Positions 19,807 to 28,247 of a DNA stretch of 64,000 bases are shown here, in pieces. The DNA is taken from assembly GCA_001314845.1 (NCBI GenBank), contig LJZQ01000020.1, positions 1-64,000 of the forward strand, given 5' to 3'. The notes below the pieces were generated by a model. It saw nothing but the letters and a program-made list of their open reading frames with translations, was not told the origin of the DNA and searched no databases. Position 1 is the first letter of the stretch. Every line of letters starts with the position of its first letter. Position numbers and translations under genes: made by a program. Source of the DNA: Marinobacter excellens HL-55 (GTDB lineage Bacteria > Pseudomonadota > Gammaproteobacteria > Pseudomonadales > Oleiphilaceae).

Positions 19807-20637
19807 ATGTCTCCAAAATCGATCGGTGTGGTGATTACCACTTACAACTCCCCCCTTTGGTTGAGCAAGGTCTTGACGGGCTATGAATGCCAGACATTCA
19901 AGTCATTCCGGGTAATTATTGCCGATGATGGCTCCACCGAGGAAACCAAAGACCTGATAGACCGGTACAAAGCCCGCGGCATCCTGAATATTGACCACGT
20001 GTGGCATGAAGATGACGGATTCCGAAAGTGTCAGATTCTGAACAAGGCCATTCGCGAAACCAACTGCGACTACCTGATATTTACGGATGGCGACTGCATC
20101 CCGGAACCCGACTTCATTAAAACCCATCACGATCTGGCCCGGCCGGGGTGTTTTCTGTCCGGTGGTTACATCAAGCTGACCATGCCTGTTTCTGAGGCAA
20201 TCACCGATGATGATGTCCGGTCAGGGAAAATCTTCCAGTCAGCGTGGTTGGTGGCAAACGGGCAACCGAAAAACCACAAGCTCTGGAAGCTCTCCCCCTC
20301 CTCATCGTTCCGAAACTTCATGAACCGCATAACGCCGGCTGCTGCAAGCTGGAACGGCATGAACAGCTCAACCTGGACCAAAGACCTGATTGCAGTCAAC
20401 GGGTTCAACGAAGACATGCAGTATGGCGGGCTAGACCGTGAACTGGGCGAGCGCCTTTGGAACTATGGTCACAAATCAAGGCAGATTCGTTACAGCACCG
20501 TTTGCCTGCACCTTGACCACGCCAGGGGTTACGCCAAGCCGGAAATCTGGGCGAAAAATCGCGCTATTCGCAAAGCCGTGAAAGACAACAAGACCTTTTG
20601 GGCTGCCAACGGAATTGAGAAGAAACAACCTGCATGA
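19807..20637 (+). CDS. Glycosyltransferase, GT2 family (first)
   Basis: A GT-A inverting transferase of 276 residues. The N-terminal nucleotide-binding segment is GVVITTYNSPLWL with IIADDGSTEETKD. The metal-binding D-x-D-like motif is FTDGDCIPEPDF. The C-terminal region carries the GLDRELGERLWNYGH acid-base segment. It ends by overlapping the next GT4 gene (ATGA). The acceptor is probably an LPS core or glycan intermediate. Confidence 0.9.
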   Translation: MSPKSIGVVITTYNSPLWLSKVLTGYECQTFKSFRVIIADDGSTEETKDLIDRYKARGILNIDHVWHEDDGFRKCQILNKAIRETNCDYLIFTDGDCIPEPDFIKTHHDLARPGCFLSGGYIKLTMPVSEAITDDDVRSGKIFQSAWLVANGQPKNHKLWKLSPSSSFRNFMNRITPAAASWNGMNSSTWTKDLIAVNGFNEDMQYGGLDRELGERLWNYGHKSRQIRYSTVCLHLDHARGYAKPEIWAKNRAIRKAVKDNKTFWAANGIEKKQPA

Positions 20638-21794
20638 GAACTCTCGTTGTCATACACAGCCTCAAAATGGGTGGCATGGAACGGGTGGCGGTTAATCTGG
20701 CCGATGCCTTTGCGGAAGAAGGCCACGAGAGCCATCTACTCGCGTGCCGTAACCAACCCAACGATCTCAGCCCAGCCAATCGAGTGGTGCATCTTCACTA
20801 TTTTGACCAGTTCCAGGCGCTGATGAAATCGGTCATTGGCATCCCGGTCTTCCTGCTTTCTCGGCTGTTGCTGGGTGTACTGCTGCCAAAATCCCATTTC
20901 ATCTGGGTCGGATGGCTCACTGGCTGGCTCCTCAAACGCCATATTGCTCAACTGGAAAAGCAGTTCGGCCGCTTTGACCGCATTGTGTTCCGGGGCTTGG
21001 GTACCTTCAAATATTTCTGGTCATTCAGGGACGAGCGCTCTGTTTACGTACTTGAAAACGTGATCCATTACGACCGTCCGCTGTGGCAGAAAAAGTGGGA
21101 GTGGAAACTGGTGTTCCAGAACCGCCATCTGGCCTGTGTGTCGTCCGGGGTTATGGAGTCTGCCCAGGAAGCCTTCGCCAAAGGGGATATCGAGCCGACG
21201 AGTCTGCGAGTGATTACCAACCCCTGCCCGGTCGAGCAGATCGATGCGTTAGCGAAAGAACCTGATGCCGATATCCCCGCTGAACCTTACATACTGAATG
21301 TGGCCCGGCTCGTGCCGCAAAAAGGCCATGAGTTGCTTCTGGAGGCATACGAAAAATCCGGAATCCGCCATAAGCTCGTGATCGTTGGCGAGGGCCCGCT
21401 GAAAAGCAAACTGGAAGAGAAAGCCAGATTCCTGGGCATCGCCGACCGCGTGTATTTTGCCGGCAAACGCAAAAATCCTTACCCCTGGATGACACAGGCG
21501 GACCTGTTTGTGCTGGCATCAGAATACGAAGGCCTTGGCATAGTGCTGACTGAAGCCATGGCCTGCGGCACGCCGATCATGGCAGTAGAAAGCCGCGGTG
21601 GTGTGAAGGATGTGTTTCAGGGCGAGCTCGAGGCCTTCCTGACACCGCGCACGGTGAATGGCCTGGCGGAGGGCTTGTCATCAGTTGTAGCCCAGCTGCC
21701 AGTGACCGTGAAACCGGAGTGGCTGGCGCCGTTTCGGAGTGATGTGGTGGTATCTGCCTTTATTGAACAACCCACAGAAGCAGGCGGGCAATGA
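20634..21794 (+). CDS. Glycosyltransferase, GT4 family (third)
   Basis: A 386-residue GT-B transferase starting MRTLVVIHSLKMGGMERVAV. The donor half has NVARLVPQKGHELLLEAY, VGEGPLKSKLE and SEYEGLGIVLTEAMACGTPI, with the expected E-x7-E. It overlaps both neighbours by four bases, so it belongs to the same transcript as the GT2 gene before it and the sulfotransferase-like gene after it. Which sugar is transferred is not evident. Confidence 0.9.
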   Translation: MRTLVVIHSLKMGGMERVAVNLADAFAEEGHESHLLACRNQPNDLSPANRVVHLHYFDQFQALMKSVIGIPVFLLSRLLLGVLLPKSHFIWVGWLTGWLLKRHIAQLEKQFGRFDRIVFRGLGTFKYFWSFRDERSVYVLENVIHYDRPLWQKKWEWKLVFQNRHLACVSSGVMESAQEAFAKGDIEPTSLRVITNPCPVEQIDALAKEPDADIPAEPYILNVARLVPQKGHELLLEAYEKSGIRHKLVIVGEGPLKSKLEEKARFLGIADRVYFAGKRKNPYPWMTQADLFVLASEYEGLGIVLTEAMACGTPIMAVESRGGVKDVFQGELEAFLTPRTVNGLAEGLSSVVAQLPVTVKPEWLAPFRSDVVVSAFIEQPTEAGGQ

Positions 21795-22720
21795 CGGATC
21801 AGCAACCTCCCCTCAACATTCTCGTGGCCGGCATCTACTGGTCTGGTTCTGGCGCTGTCGTGGACTACCTCAAGGGCCATCCGGATTGTTTCGTGCCCCG
21901 TGGAGAATTTACCGACTTCAAACGCAGCGGACGGATTGGCAGCATTCTTGAAGCCAGCTCCGTCTCCAAAGCCAAGTGGCTTGCCAGGGCCATGTGGCTT
22001 GAAACCGCACTTGGGAAACTGCCCGCCGCCCGGCTCAAACAGGCCAAAGGCGGAGTCCCGGAAAAGCTTCCCCTGAAAGAACAGATAAAGCATAACCAGT
22101 TGAAGCTCCAGTACCTGAGCCGCTACCGCAAACACCTGAGCAATGGCGGAGCGCCATCCGACAGCTCCATCTGGAACGAATGGTTGCAGGCGGTCGGCAA
22201 GGCCTATGCCGGGGAAAAAGCGGCCATTGTCTGGAACCAGCCGATCTGGGTCGGCAAGCATGAACATACCTGGCCGGCAGTCTTTGAACCCTTCAAGCTG
22301 CTCGTGGTCCACCGGGACCCCATCGACCAGTTTGCGGAAGTGGTGCGGCAGGGCAAAATTGGCAAGCGCAAGTCCGACCCCGCCTTCGACGACAGCGAGA
22401 AAGACGACATTGCCTATGTACTCAAAGGCATTGCGGCAAAAATGGCCAGCCTGATGGCGTTGCAGGCGCAATTAACCGAAAGCCACATGCTGACGGTCAG
22501 TTTCGAAACCTTCGTCAAATCCCATAAGGGCGAAGCGGAACGGATCTGTGTCGATACCCCACCGTTGAAGCTTGGCTTCAGGGGTTCAGAGATTCAGAAT
22601 TCGTTGTCACAGACTCTTTTCATGGCACTGCGTTTGCCATTTTGTTTAATAAACCTTTTGTCGCTATCGGCAACCCAGGACGTGGCCTGTCGCGCTTCCA
22701 ATCTCTACTCAGCCTGTTAG
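21791..22720 (+). pseudogene. Sulfotransferase-like gene, broken at its 3' end
   Basis: The first ~250 codons look like a sulfotransferase. A P-loop-like start (ILVAGIYWSGSGAVVDYLKG) would bind the PAPS donor, and VVHRDPIDQFAEVVRQ fits the 3'-phosphate-binding segment. The likeness continues to the usual late segment SFETFVKSHKGEAERIC and then stops. From about 22,545 this frame is out of register with a different coding sequence in frame +1 (see the next entry), so the last ~58 codons are junk and the natural C terminus is lost. A deletion is the simplest explanation. Confidence 0.7.
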
Positions 22721-22899
22721 GGCTTGAGGCGCGATTGATCACTTCGCGCGACGAACTGTCAGAGGACCTGCTGACCGCACCAATAAACTGGCACGAGATC
22801 AACAAACGCCTGAAGTTATCAGCAATACAATCCAAAGCTTTCCTGGCCCGAAACCTATCTCCCGGCCGAAAGGACGCCGTCGGGGAAACTGGCCCCTGA
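22540..22899 (+). pseudogene. C-terminal remnant of a polysaccharide pyruvyltransferase
   Basis: In the frame one base off from the sulfotransferase-like gene, the translation reads YPTVEAWLQGFRDSEF, then VVTDSFHGTAFAILFNKPFV, AIGNPGRGLSRFQSLL and later INWHEINKRL, ending at a stop at 22,897-22,899. This is the typical C-terminal part of the polysaccharide pyruvyltransferase family (PF04230), with its T-D-S-F-H-G motif. There is no start codon of its own and the N-terminal two thirds are missing. It looks like the tail of a second gene joined to the sulfotransferase-like gene by an out-of-frame deletion. Confidence 0.75.
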
Positions 22900-22906
22900 A
22901 GGCCAG

Positions 22907-23788
22907 TCATCGACGACGTAGAATCGATAGCAGGAGCCTGCGCCTTGCTCTCAGATCGAACGGACGAACCTGCAACAGGAGCCTGAGAGTCGACTCATAG
23001 GCGCTGCGCAAACCTGCCATTTTTTGACGTTTTGCCACAAGGTTCAAATAACGGGAAGCAAGCTTGGGGTGACTGAGAATAAACACTCTGTGACGCTCAA
23101 GAACCCTTGTGTCACAGTCCGCCTGCCTCAGAAGATTCTCATCGGTGCTCAACCGGGGCCCGGCATGGATGTAGAAATTCACAAGTTCACTCTGAAGCGA
23201 ACTGCAGCCTACGTTGTCGGAGATCAACCTGAACACAAACTCTCTGTCTTCAGAAACCGCAAGACCTTCATCAAACCCGCCCTTAGCGCGGAAAATGGCT
23301 GTGCGAAATATCATACCCGTCGTGCGGGTATAGGCACTGGCAACGTATGAATCTTCGGTTCCAATCGCACCTGAAATCAGACAGGGGCGTTCCTGGGCCA
23401 AGTACTCTTTGTTCTTGACCTTGTCGATCACCCTCAATGTTGGCCAGGCGAATCCAACCTGCTCACCGTGCGTCGCGAAGAGCTCAAGCATTCGCGTAGC
23501 ATAATTCTGATCGAGAGTATCGTCATCGTCGAGAAATGCGACAAAGTCCGATTTTGCGAGCCCGGCTCCAATATTTCGGGAAGCGGCAGCCCCTAAAGGG
23601 CTGTCATTTCGATGAACGGTGACGCGCTGATCTCGTGCGTCCACATACTCACGAACCGGCTCAGCACTCCCATCATCAACGATGATCAGCTCCCAGTCAT
23701 CAAGTGCCTGCGAGCGAACAGAATCAACGGCAGCCAGCAGCATTTCACGCCGGTTGTGCGTTGGTATGACGAAAGACAATCTGGGCAT
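22907..23788 (-). CDS. Glycosyltransferase, GT2 family (second)
   Basis: A 293-residue GT-A transferase on the minus strand. It starts LSFVIPTHNRREMLLAAVDS, followed by LIIVDDGSAEPV and the metal-binding FLDDDDTLDQNYA. The middle part (TTGMIFRTAIFRAKGGFDEG, then LAVSEDRE) is typical of GT2 enzymes acting on surface glycans. It ends eight bases from the pyruvyltransferase remnant and points against it. The hypothetical gene just upstream (23,796) is seven bases away on the same strand, so the two form a pair. Confidence 0.9.
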   Translation of the reverse strand: MPRLSFVIPTHNRREMLLAAVDSVRSQALDDWELIIVDDGSAEPVREYVDARDQRVTVHRNDSPLGAAASRNIGAGLAKSDFVAFLDDDDTLDQNYATRMLELFATHGEQVGFAWPTLRVIDKVKNKEYLAQERPCLISGAIGTEDSYVASAYTRTTGMIFRTAIFRAKGGFDEGLAVSEDREFVFRLISDNVGCSSLQSELVNFYIHAGPRLSTDENLLRQADCDTRVLERHRVFILSHPKLASRYLNLVAKRQKMAGLRSAYESTLRLLLQVRPFDLRARRRLLLSILRRR

Positions 23789-23795
23789 ATTCGAA

Positions 23796-24476
23796 CTATT
23801 TACCGTCGATAGGAATGGATGGAAGTACAGGGCAGTTTCGGTAGCGCGACAACGAGTTCAAAGCCGAGACATGAACTACTCCGAGCTGCGCAGGAAAATA
23901 CTCCAGACCGGCAGCAATGGCGATTGCCAGCCGATGATTGCCTTTGCCACCAAAATAAGGCCTGCCGTCTGGGCCAAGATGAACAAGAATGCCCCCCTCT
24001 TCTCGGAAGTTGCCTGCAACCAGCTCTTTCCGGGTTCGGAGCTTCTGCTCTGCCAAAACAATTTCATACAGATGGTCCAGCTGCTGGTATCGCTGCAACA
24101 CCTCTTCATGAGAGGAAAGTCGATCCACTTTTCCTTTTTCTCGGATCCATGACATCATTTGATCAATTAAGCCGGTTTCTTCCCAACTCATTCGTGTCTG
24201 CCAATGTTGTAGACAACAGCCGATGGCTTTCCACTCCCGAAGAGGACGGACCAAGTCAACTGGCCAATCATCTACAACCTGAGCGCTTTGCTTGGAACTC
24301 CACTTTTTCAACCCACACTCAACGTCTTTCGTGCCTACCCAGAGCAGTTCTGCATATTGTGGAGCATTCACCCCGTATTTCCTTAGGTTGTCGCTATCGA
24401 TCTTCAGGCCTCTTAAGCGACTTGTCCAGTTGCGCCGCGCCTGCGAGAGCTGCCCTTTTTCAGTAATCATAAACAT
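23796..24476 (-). CDS. Hypothetical protein with a ParB/Srx-like C-terminal segment
   Basis: I do not recognise a named family for the whole 226-residue protein. Near its C terminus, HLGPDGRPYFGGKGNHRLAI resembles the G-N-H-R-L loop seen in ParB/sulfiredoxin-fold proteins, which bind or hydrolyse nucleotides. The rest is tryptophan-rich and has no membrane segment or signal peptide. ATG codons at 24,476 and 24,470 are both possible starts; GGAT lies seven bases before the second. It is coupled to the GT2 gene downstream, so a role in surface glycan synthesis is a guess from context. Confidence 0.6.
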   Translation of the reverse strand: MFMITEKGQLSQARRNWTSRLRGLKIDSDNLRKYGVNAPQYAELLWVGTKDVECGLKKWSSKQSAQVVDDWPVDLVRPLREWKAIGCCLQHWQTRMSWEETGLIDQMMSWIREKGKVDRLSSHEEVLQRYQQLDHLYEIVLAEQKLRTRKELVAGNFREEGGILVHLGPDGRPYFGGKGNHRLAIAIAAGLEYFPAQLGVVHVSALNSLSRYRNCPVLPSIPIDGK

Positions 24477-24602
24477 ATCCAAACATTGACTTGCGGTTTA
24501 ACAACAACTCAGCTCAAACCGCTTTGGGAGGCAATATTTCGCTAATGGGTGAATCCCAGAAACGAAAATACTCGGCCACTATCGCACACCAGAAGAAAAC
24601 CG

Positions 24603-24608
24603 TATAAT
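24603..24608 (+). promoter_or_regulatory. Candidate -10 box for the waaL-like gene
   Basis: A perfect TATAAT lies 39 bases upstream of the ATG at 24,648, in AT-rich DNA between two divergent genes. No good -35 match is seen 17 bases further up. If used, transcription would start after the longer in-frame start at 24,549, which supports the shorter protein. Confidence 0.35.
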
Positions 24609-24647
24609 AGAAATCCATCTTTACACTTATTTTTCAGAGACTTACAA

Positions 24648-25853
24648 ATGCCAGCACTGAGCTTTCGGGAGAAAATCCTTTATACAGCAGTGCTCAGCCC
24701 CGCCATTTACGTACTCACCGTAATGTGGCTTATCCCAGAGGGGTACAAGTACGCCCCCGCCCCCATAATCTTCGGTTTACTGGCATTCGCCTCTCTCAAG
24801 GGCTGGAATCTGCTACCCAGAACCAACCAGAACCCACGAAAACCCTACCTGATCCTGATACTCGTCTCGACGTTTTGGCTCGCCCTCACATACAAAATAA
24901 ACGATGGCAACATATCTGAACTCAGGGCATTGGTCTCGATTTCTGTCTATCTTCTTCTAATATATCGTTTCGAGCTGCCGCTTATCGTGTGGAGAGCTTG
25001 CATCTCCGGGTCCTGTATTATTCTGTCGTGTGTTTGCTTATACCAATTCTTTGCACTCGACATCAGCAGAACATCACTGCACTACAACCCGATCCCGTTT
25101 GCAACGGGGCTTGCATTTATGATGATCGCAAGTTGCGCACTGGCTTTCCGTGAATCCGGCCGAAGCAAGATCTTCGACCTCGGTGTCGCCACCCTCTCTC
25201 TTGCAGCCATAGCAACGACTGGAACCAGGGGGATCCTCGCACCCAGTATTCTAGTCGTGCTTTGCGCCCTTTACTGGGGCGTTAAAAACACTAACCTGCC
25301 CCGTAAAGGCAAAGCAGCAACAACCTCTTTGGTACTCTTGACACTTCTTGCCGGAACTTTATCTGTAGCATACGACCGAATCGGGCAGACTGTCGATGAT
25401 CTGGAGAGGATGCAAGCCGGAGATCTCGGAGGTTCAATTGGGTTACGATTTCAGTTCTGGAAAGGCGCAGCAGTAATGGCTTCTGAGAGCCCATTTCTTG
25501 GCATCGGAAACCGTCACTTTGAAGAATTCCAAGACCTCAAAGAACACGACGTCGTGGATCGACAAGCCCTGGACTACGCTCCATACCATTACCACAACCA
25601 ATTTCTCGACAACCTTGTCAAAAGGGGCGTTCCCGGGCTCCTGCTCCTGCTCGCAACACTGGCAATTCCCGTTGCAATATCACTGAGAAGCGCTTCCGCC
25701 AGTTCTTGGAAGGTGCGGGCCATCGCATTGATAGTGTTCATGACTGCCGCTGCAAGCCTTACCGACGTGCCCCTGAACCACCCACCCGTTATTTTCACCT
25801 TTTATATTCTGACTTTTTGCTTACTGCCGACGCGAAGGTATTTGGAGGATTAG
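24648..25853 (+). CDS. O-antigen ligase-like membrane protein (WaaL family)
   Basis: A polytopic inner-membrane protein of 401 residues with about ten hydrophobic segments, for example ILYTAVLSPAIYVLTVMWLI. Its large periplasmic loop holds GSIGLRFQFWKGAAVMASES and then PFLGIGNRHFEE and YHYHNQFLDNLVKRGVPGLL. These R-x-x-W and H-N-x-x-L features are typical of the Wzy_C/WaaL family that joins undecaprenyl-linked glycan to lipid A-core. The start MPALSFREK is preferred over an upstream one at 24,549. It overlaps the converging GT25 gene by four bases. A Wzy polymerase is an alternative. Confidence 0.8.
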   Translation: MPALSFREKILYTAVLSPAIYVLTVMWLIPEGYKYAPAPIIFGLLAFASLKGWNLLPRTNQNPRKPYLILILVSTFWLALTYKINDGNISELRALVSISVYLLLIYRFELPLIVWRACISGSCIILSCVCLYQFFALDISRTSLHYNPIPFATGLAFMMIASCALAFRESGRSKIFDLGVATLSLAAIATTGTRGILAPSILVVLCALYWGVKNTNLPRKGKAATTSLVLLTLLAGTLSVAYDRIGQTVDDLERMQAGDLGGSIGLRFQFWKGAAVMASESPFLGIGNRHFEEFQDLKEHDVVDRQALDYAPYHYHNQFLDNLVKRGVPGLLLLLATLAIPVAISLRSASASSWKVRAIALIVFMTAAASLTDVPLNHPPVIFTFYILTFCLLPTRRYLED

Positions 25854-26689
25854 CTGACCCGACGATAACCCATAAGCAGGCATGCTAGCGCGCCCAACTT
25901 TCTCTTAAGACGCGCCCATCTTTTTTTCAAGAACAGCACGGCTGAGCCTTTCGAGCTTTTGCCAATAGCGATCCGGCTTTGCTCAATATGGCTTGCACTT
26001 CGATCTTCCGGATGGGAAAACACTTCCGAGAAGTAGATATCTATCGGCGCGCACTTGAAAAACTCCCCCCAGGCATCTGCTAACTTGAGGCATTGATCGT
26101 GAGAATCGAGAATGGCTTTGGCGCTCTCGCGAGTGACACCATAACAGCAAGTCCGTAACACATAATTATTGGAGTATTTCGGCAACCGATAGACCCGCCC
26201 GAATCCGGCCGCCTTCCCCAGAATATACTTTCTCGAGGGCATCCCCTCTTGTCCACCAAAAATCACAACCGCATTGCCAGGAACTTCAAGCATTTGCTCG
26301 ATTGCGACATTAACCCCCTCATCCTTTCCTAAAACGTCATCCTCGATGACCAGACAACGCTCGTGTGCAGAATCCAGAAAACGCTTAAGCACTTCGATAT
26401 GACTTAGCGAACAGCCAACCTCTGCCGGTGAAAGCATCCTGAAACCCGCCGACACGGCGGGAAAGACCAACTTAAAGTAGGTGGCTGCGTGAAGCTTTCT
26501 ACCATCCGTCGCTCTGATCCACTCCATCGAAGGATACGAGCCGGGGAAACGGCTGGACAATTCTTGACGTCGTTGACTGTCTGAGTCCAGAGAGACGAGA
26601 TAGATTGGTACATGCTGTTTCAAAAAACACTGACCCTTTGCTTGAGACTCTGTTGATAGAAAGGTGAGATGACTTCTAGTCAAATTCAC
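25850..26689 (-). CDS. Glycosyltransferase family 25 (LPS type)
   Basis: A GT25 protein, the family of LgtB/Lex-type LPS galactosyl- and glucosyltransferases. The N-terminal part reads PIYLVSLDSDSQRRQELSSR and continues with EWIRATDGRKL. EVGCSLSHIEVLKRFL and CLVIEDDVLGKDE follow, the E-D-D being the metal-binding motif. The long frame begins with GTG at 26,689 and overlaps the upstream kinase gene by 14 bases. A TTG at 26,623, after AAAGGG, would start closer to the usual family N terminus and is a good alternative. Confidence 0.85.
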   Translation of the reverse strand: MNLTRSHLTFLSTESQAKGQCFLKQHVPIYLVSLDSDSQRRQELSSRFPGSYPSMEWIRATDGRKLHAATYFKLVFPAVSAGFRMLSPAEVGCSLSHIEVLKRFLDSAHERCLVIEDDVLGKDEGVNVAIEQMLEVPGNAVVIFGGQEGMPSRKYILGKAAGFGRVYRLPKYSNNYVLRTCCYGVTRESAKAILDSHDQCLKLADAWGEFFKCAPIDIYFSEVFSHPEDRSASHIEQSRIAIGKSSKGSAVLFLKKRWARLKRKLGALACLLMGYRRVS

Positions 26690-27374
26690 GATCAGTCGAG
26701 ATATTTCGTTTGCGCCACTTCATTTCTGTCTGCGACCGCACTTCGTCAACTGTCCGCCAAAACTCTTCATCATCCCAACCCTCAACAATATGAGTAGCAG
26801 CACCCCGCATATAGGCTTCAACCAGAGCGTCACGAAGCGGTTGGCTTGAAATTCTAGACACAATGTTGGCGAGGTTACTGACCGCCACTTTGGAGGAAAC
26901 CGACCCCGGATAAACCTCGACATCGTCTTCATCGATAACCCATAACTTTCCCTCTGAACTCAGCAGGAAGTTGGTCAGGTTTCCGTCAGGCTGAATCACA
27001 CCTCGGTTGTGCATTTCGGATATCGTTGTTCCCAGACAATGAAGCACTTCCAATCGATATGCGTCGTCGGAGGCGTTTTTCAACACAACCCTAAGCGACT
27101 CACTATTTAGAAGAAACTCCGTTCCAAAACCAAAGCAATTGGCAGAAGGCACCCAACCGGAAAATGCGACCTTTGGGAAAGGCGCACCAGCATTTCGGAT
27201 TCTTCGACCTCGCCGGTGAGCACGCACCCAATGAATGACACCCCACAAAGGTGTTCGATAACATTTCAGAGCTACACTTTGCCCCTCAACCCGGGCCCTA
27301 TAGGTGACTCGAGTCCGCCTTGTGTTTGCGTGTAACTCTTCAAGCAATTCAATAGATGGCATGAGTACGAACAT
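26676..27374 (-). CDS. Lipopolysaccharide kinase-fold protein
   Basis: A 232-residue protein of the InaA/WaaP/KdkA kinase-like group. A lysine in VALKCYRTPLW fits the ATP-binding lysine, GVIQPDGNLTNFLL stands where kinases have H-x-D-x4-N (here Q-P-D-x4-N), and LWVIDEDDVEV replaces the D-F-G. It lies next to kdkA, so it may phosphorylate an inner-core sugar such as heptose, but the substrate is not evident. Two in-frame ATG codons near the start (27,374 and 27,362) are possible. Confidence 0.75.
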   Translation of the reverse strand: MFVLMPSIELLEELHANTRRTRVTYRARVEGQSVALKCYRTPLWGVIHWVRAHRRGRRIRNAGAPFPKVAFSGWVPSANCFGFGTEFLLNSESLRVVLKNASDDAYRLEVLHCLGTTISEMHNRGVIQPDGNLTNFLLSSEGKLWVIDEDDVEVYPGSVSSKVAVSNLANIVSRISSQPLRDALVEAYMRGAATHIVEGWDDEEFWRTVDEVRSQTEMKWRKRNISTDREFD

Positions 27375-27383
27375 CGATTTAAA

Positions 27384-28124
27384 TTAAATATGACTGCCCC
27401 AGGGCGGCCTATAACCTGCAAGCAAGCTGTTCCAATACGCCTGAAACTCTGCAGGATTGAGTGAGCTGAATCTCTTCGTGACTGATCTCTTCAAGCGCTC
27501 CAGATTCTTCCGCTTCCATGCCGAGTTATCCTTATTATCTGCCCCAGACAACAAGCGACATCGATCAAAGTCAATCAGATAGAGCTGGCTTTCTGTAACC
27601 AGAATGTTGTCGCAATTGAGATCAACGTGATCCAGCCCGACATCGTGAAAACGGCGGATAACTCGCCCAAGCGCCTCCCACAGCGACGCATCACTTGCCC
27701 GCTCACTCTCCGGAAAAGTGACAGCACCAGGCACTCTTTTGACTATTATAGCTGCCCGATACCATAGCAGTCGGTACCTCCAAGCAATTGCGGCAACGGC
27801 ATCGGGCACAGGCAGGCCCAAGTCATGGAGATGACTGAGGAGCCTGAACTCTGCCACAGACCTGGTTGTTTCAAACCCGGTGAATAAGTACGACTTCTCA
27901 GAGAGGTGCGCCATCTGCCCACCTCGCTTGTAATGGCGGAGCACCATTCCGGTCGTTTCCGAATCAATAAACCACGCTCCGCCCCGACCGCCAGTAGTCA
28001 CCGGTTTCGCCCGCTTTCCCCAAAACTCAGGAGAAAACCAGGACTCGGTCACATCACCATAGTCCGAAGAAGCCAAGAGCAATGACTTGCCAGAACCGGA
28101 ACAGCTGCCTTTTGATAAGGTCAA
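27384..28124 (-). CDS. kdkA: 3-deoxy-D-manno-octulosonic acid (Kdo) kinase
   Basis: Phosphorylates Kdo in the LPS inner core at the cytoplasmic side of the inner membrane. The sequence follows Haemophilus KdkA: GRGGAWFIDSE, VLRHYKRGGQMAHL, FETTRSVAEFRLL, the catalytic HVDLNCDNILV (H-x-D-x4-N) and YLIDFDRCR. The reading frame is open to 28,148, but the strong ribosome site GAGGTGA lies six bases before a TTG at 28,124, which gives 246 residues, near the family length. It is divergent from waaC. Confidence 0.9.
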   Translation of the reverse strand: MTLSKGSCSGSGKSLLLASSDYGDVTESWFSPEFWGKRAKPVTTGGRGGAWFIDSETTGMVLRHYKRGGQMAHLSEKSYLFTGFETTRSVAEFRLLSHLHDLGLPVPDAVAAIAWRYRLLWYRAAIIVKRVPGAVTFPESERASDASLWEALGRVIRRFHDVGLDHVDLNCDNILVTESQLYLIDFDRCRLLSGADNKDNSAWKRKNLERLKRSVTKRFSSLNPAEFQAYWNSLLAGYRPPWGSHI

Positions 28125-28247
28125 AGAATAGTCACCTCGGGCCCACAACCGTGTGCTTACAGATAAAGACGTTAAAAGCCCACTAGGCTAGAATGAGCCA
28201 CAGTTTACCAATGAGCCCCGCCCGGCTCCACATCCAGCAGTTAAAGA

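Noticed and set aside
22620..22910. 96-codon minus-strand frame at the pyruvyltransferase remnant
   Set aside because: It is antisense to the remnant, which has strong family likeness.
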